Assembly (NCBI RefSeq): GCF_900103195.1
Contig: NZ_FMWU01000023.1
Span: forward strand, 33,076 to 97,075
Reading direction: 5' to 3'
Origin: Methylobacterium sp. UNC378MF
GTDB taxonomy: Bacteria > Pseudomonadota > Alphaproteobacteria > Rhizobiales > Beijerinckiaceae
DNA length: 64,000 nucleotides
Of the stretch, positions 62,312 to 64,000 are shown piece by piece. The notes beneath the pieces are model-generated. The model was not told the origin of the DNA and searched no databases. It saw nothing but the letters and a program-made list of their open reading frames with translations. Numbering within the stretch: position 1 is the first letter of the stretch; each line of letters starts with the position of its first letter. The translations under genes and the position numbers were made by a program.

Positions 62312-64000
62312 TCAAATCTCGATCTCGGTCCCCACCTCGACGATCTGGCGGGTCGGCAGGCAGAAATGGGCTCCGGTGCGCTCGGCGTTGCGCTTCATGA
62401 AAGCGAACAGGCCTTCCCGCCAGAGGGCCATACCGGGATGGGTCGGCGACGGGATCACCACCTCGTGGCCGACGAAGTAGGTCATGTCCTCGAGGTATTC
62501 CGGCGGCAGCAGGCCACTGGCCACGGCGCATTGCAGCCCCTCCGGGATCGAGGCGGTCTGCATGAACCCGTAGCGCAGGACCACGCGCTCCATGCCCGGC
62601 GTGTATTTCGAGATCGCCTTGCGGATGCCCTGCGCGACCAGGGTCACCTGCGCCCGCTCGGTCGCGGGAATCACCGGCTCCTCCTCGTAGACCACGGTGA
62701 TCAGCAGGATCCGCTCGTGCAGGCAGCGGCTGCGCTCCAGCAGGCGGCCGAGCGCCATCGGGATACCCTCGGTGGCGGCGGTGAGGAAGGCCGCGGTACC
62801 GGGCAGCGTCACCGGCGGGTGCGAGGCGAGGCTGCCGAGGAAGGCCGCCTCGGACATGCGCATGGTCTGGCGGACGGATTCGAGAACTTGGTTGCCCTTC
62901 ATCCAGGTCAGCATCAGGAAGGCGACCGCGGCCGCGAGAAGCAGCGGAAACCAGCCGCCCTCGAAGAGCTTCACGCTGTTGGCAGCGAAGAACACGGCAT
63001 CGATGGCGAGGAAGAAGCCGTTCACCGCCAAGACCAGGATCGGGTTGTAGCCCCAACGCAGGGCGATCAACGCGGCGAGCAGCGTGGTGATGCCCATCAG
63101 GGCCGAGACCGCGATGCCGTAGGCGCCGGCGAGCGCGTCGGACGAGCCGAACACCACGACGGCGGTGAGCGTCGCGGCCGCGAGCAGCCAGTTCACGCCG
63201 GGCACGTAGATCTGGCCGCGCTCGTCCTGATCGGTGTGGACTACCCGCATCATCGGCATGAAGCCGAGCTGTATCGATTGCTGGGTCAGCGAGTACACGC
63301 CCGAGATCACCGCCTGCGAAGCGATGACGGTGGCCATCGTGGCGAGCGCCACCAGCGGGTAATGGGCCCAATCGGGTGCGAGCCTGTAGAACGGGTTCTC
63401 GATCGCGCTCGGCTCGGCGATGATCAGCGCGCCCTGGCCGCAATAGTGGATCAGCAGCGCGGGCAGGACGAGGCCGAACCACGCGAACCGGATCGCCGGG
63501 GCGCCGAAATGGCCCAGATCGGCATACATCGCCTCGCCGCCGGTCACCGCCAGGAAGGCCGCGCCCAGCATCAGGAAGCTCACGTGCCAGCCGGCATGGA
63601 GCAGGAAATCCACCGCCCGCCAGGGATTGGCCGCCGCCACGATCTCCGGCGCGCGCAGGATGGCGGGAAGCGCCAGCAGGATGAGGACCGCGAACCAGAC
63701 GAGCATGACGGGTCCGAACACCCGGCCGATGGCAGCCACGCCCTTGTGCTGGACCAGGAACAGGCCGACCAGGATCACCAGCGTGATCGGCACGACGAAC
63801 GGCCCGAGCGCCGGCGCGTCGACCTTCAGGCCCTCGATCGCCGACAGCACCGAGATCGCCGGCGTGATCGCCCCGTCGCCGTACAGCAGCGCCGCCCCCA
63901 CCAGCCCGACCACCAGCAGCAGCGCCTTCCACGTGCCCGGCCGGGCATGCCGCGCGCCGAGCAGCGCCAGCATGGCGACGATGCCGCCCTCCCCGCGATT
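62312..64000 (-). CDS. kup: Kup-family low-affinity potassium transporter, 5' end outside window
   Basis: The last 562 residues of a KUP transporter, open at the right edge (NRGEGGIVA leads into the visible Met at 63973). Membrane signatures are GAALLYGDGAITPAISVLSA, FLVQHKGVAAIGRVFGPVML, NPWRAVDFLLHAGWHVSFLM and TGGEAMYADLGHFG; the cytoplasmic C-terminal part is VVLRYGFMQTASIPEGLQCA and TYFVGHEVVIP. It imports K+ with H+. KUP proteins are about 620-650 residues, so only about 65 N-terminal residues are missing. Confidence 0.96.
   Translation of the reverse strand, partial: NRGEGGIVAMLALLGARHARPGTWKALLLVVGLVGAALLYGDGAITPAISVLSAIEGLKVDAPALGPFVVPITLVILVGLFLVQHKGVAAIGRVFGPVMLVWFAVLILLALPAILRAPEIVAAANPWRAVDFLLHAGWHVSFLMLGAAFLAVTGGEAMYADLGHFGAPAIRFAWFGLVLPALLIHYCGQGALIIAEPSAIENPFYRLAPDWAHYPLVALATMATVIASQAVISGVYSLTQQSIQLGFMPMMRVVHTDQDERGQIYVPGVNWLLAAATLTAVVVFGSSDALAGAYGIAVSALMGITTLLAALIALRWGYNPILVLAVNGFFLAIDAVFFAANSVKLFEGGWFPLLLAAAVAFLMLTWMKGNQVLESVRQTMRMSEAAFLGSLASHPPVTLPGTAAFLTAATEGIPMALGRLLERSRCLHERILLITVVYEEEPVIPATERAQVTLVAQGIRKAISKYTPGMERVVLRYGFMQTASIPEGLQCAVASGLLPPEYLEDMTYFVGHEVVIPSPTHPGMALWREGLFAFMKRNAERTGAHFCLPTRQIVEVGTEIEI

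Overview
The window is a 64-kb piece of a GC-rich alphaproteobacterial chromosome. Codon usage, TAT-type signals, the C-terminally extended ribosomal protein S21, the lptC-lptA-lptB order and the short-chain-amide locus all point to Rhizobiales, most likely Methylobacteriaceae (Methylobacterium/Methylorubrum). That placement is inference from gene content; there is no rRNA in the window. I see no insertion sequence, prophage, CRISPR array or tRNA. Nearly all the sequence is ordinary chromosomal coding DNA.

Left part (1-13.9 kb): the end of an unidentified gene and a CheY-like receiver; prfC; an exported DUF1800/DUF1501 pair; threonine aldolase; rpsU with a large hairpin in its leader and a strong terminator; a second stand-alone receiver; a class II glutamine amidotransferase; an aldehyde dehydrogenase; slyX; a soluble PAS-PAS chemoreceptor convergent with a membrane diguanylate cyclase.

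Middle part (14-31 kb): a 1356-residue Pls/PosA-type NRPS-like enzyme (adenylation, carrier, then three membrane/left-handed-beta-helix modules), the family that makes epsilon-polylysine-type cationic homopolymers; a histidine phosphatase; a PPK2 kinase; a RecF-like ATPase; fabI; a CbpA/DnaJ-type co-chaperone; a glyoxalase-fold protein; a Crp/Fnr regulator; a GH25 lysozyme lipoprotein; small conserved proteins.

The most coherent system is the amide locus (27.5-42 kb). A LuxR-type response regulator overlaps the gene of a hybrid histidine kinase whose N-terminus is an NCS1-permease-like membrane domain. Divergent from it runs a set of genes for a urea/amide-type ABC importer (binding protein, two permeases, two ATPases), a homoserine-acetyltransferase-like alpha/beta hydrolase, formamidase FmdA, FmdB, aliphatic amidase AmiE and a ClpP-like protein. 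The inferred logic is: sense amide (or related N compound), import it, hydrolyse it to ammonia plus formate/acetate. Three different intergenic palindromes punctuate the transcription unit.

Right part (42-64 kb): an SDR gene; a deletion scar holding the tails of an SDR gene and a LysR gene plus a frameshifted remnant; a GhrA-like reductase; an MFS transporter; glucokinase, DUF4260 and trehalose-phosphatase in a row; DUF427; a beta-lactamase-fold hydrolase; DUF2147; a GNAT; small proteins; a LuxR regulator with adjacent palindromes; another MFS transporter; a DHH phosphoesterase; lptC-lptA-lptB; htpG; and a 5'-truncated kup at the edge.
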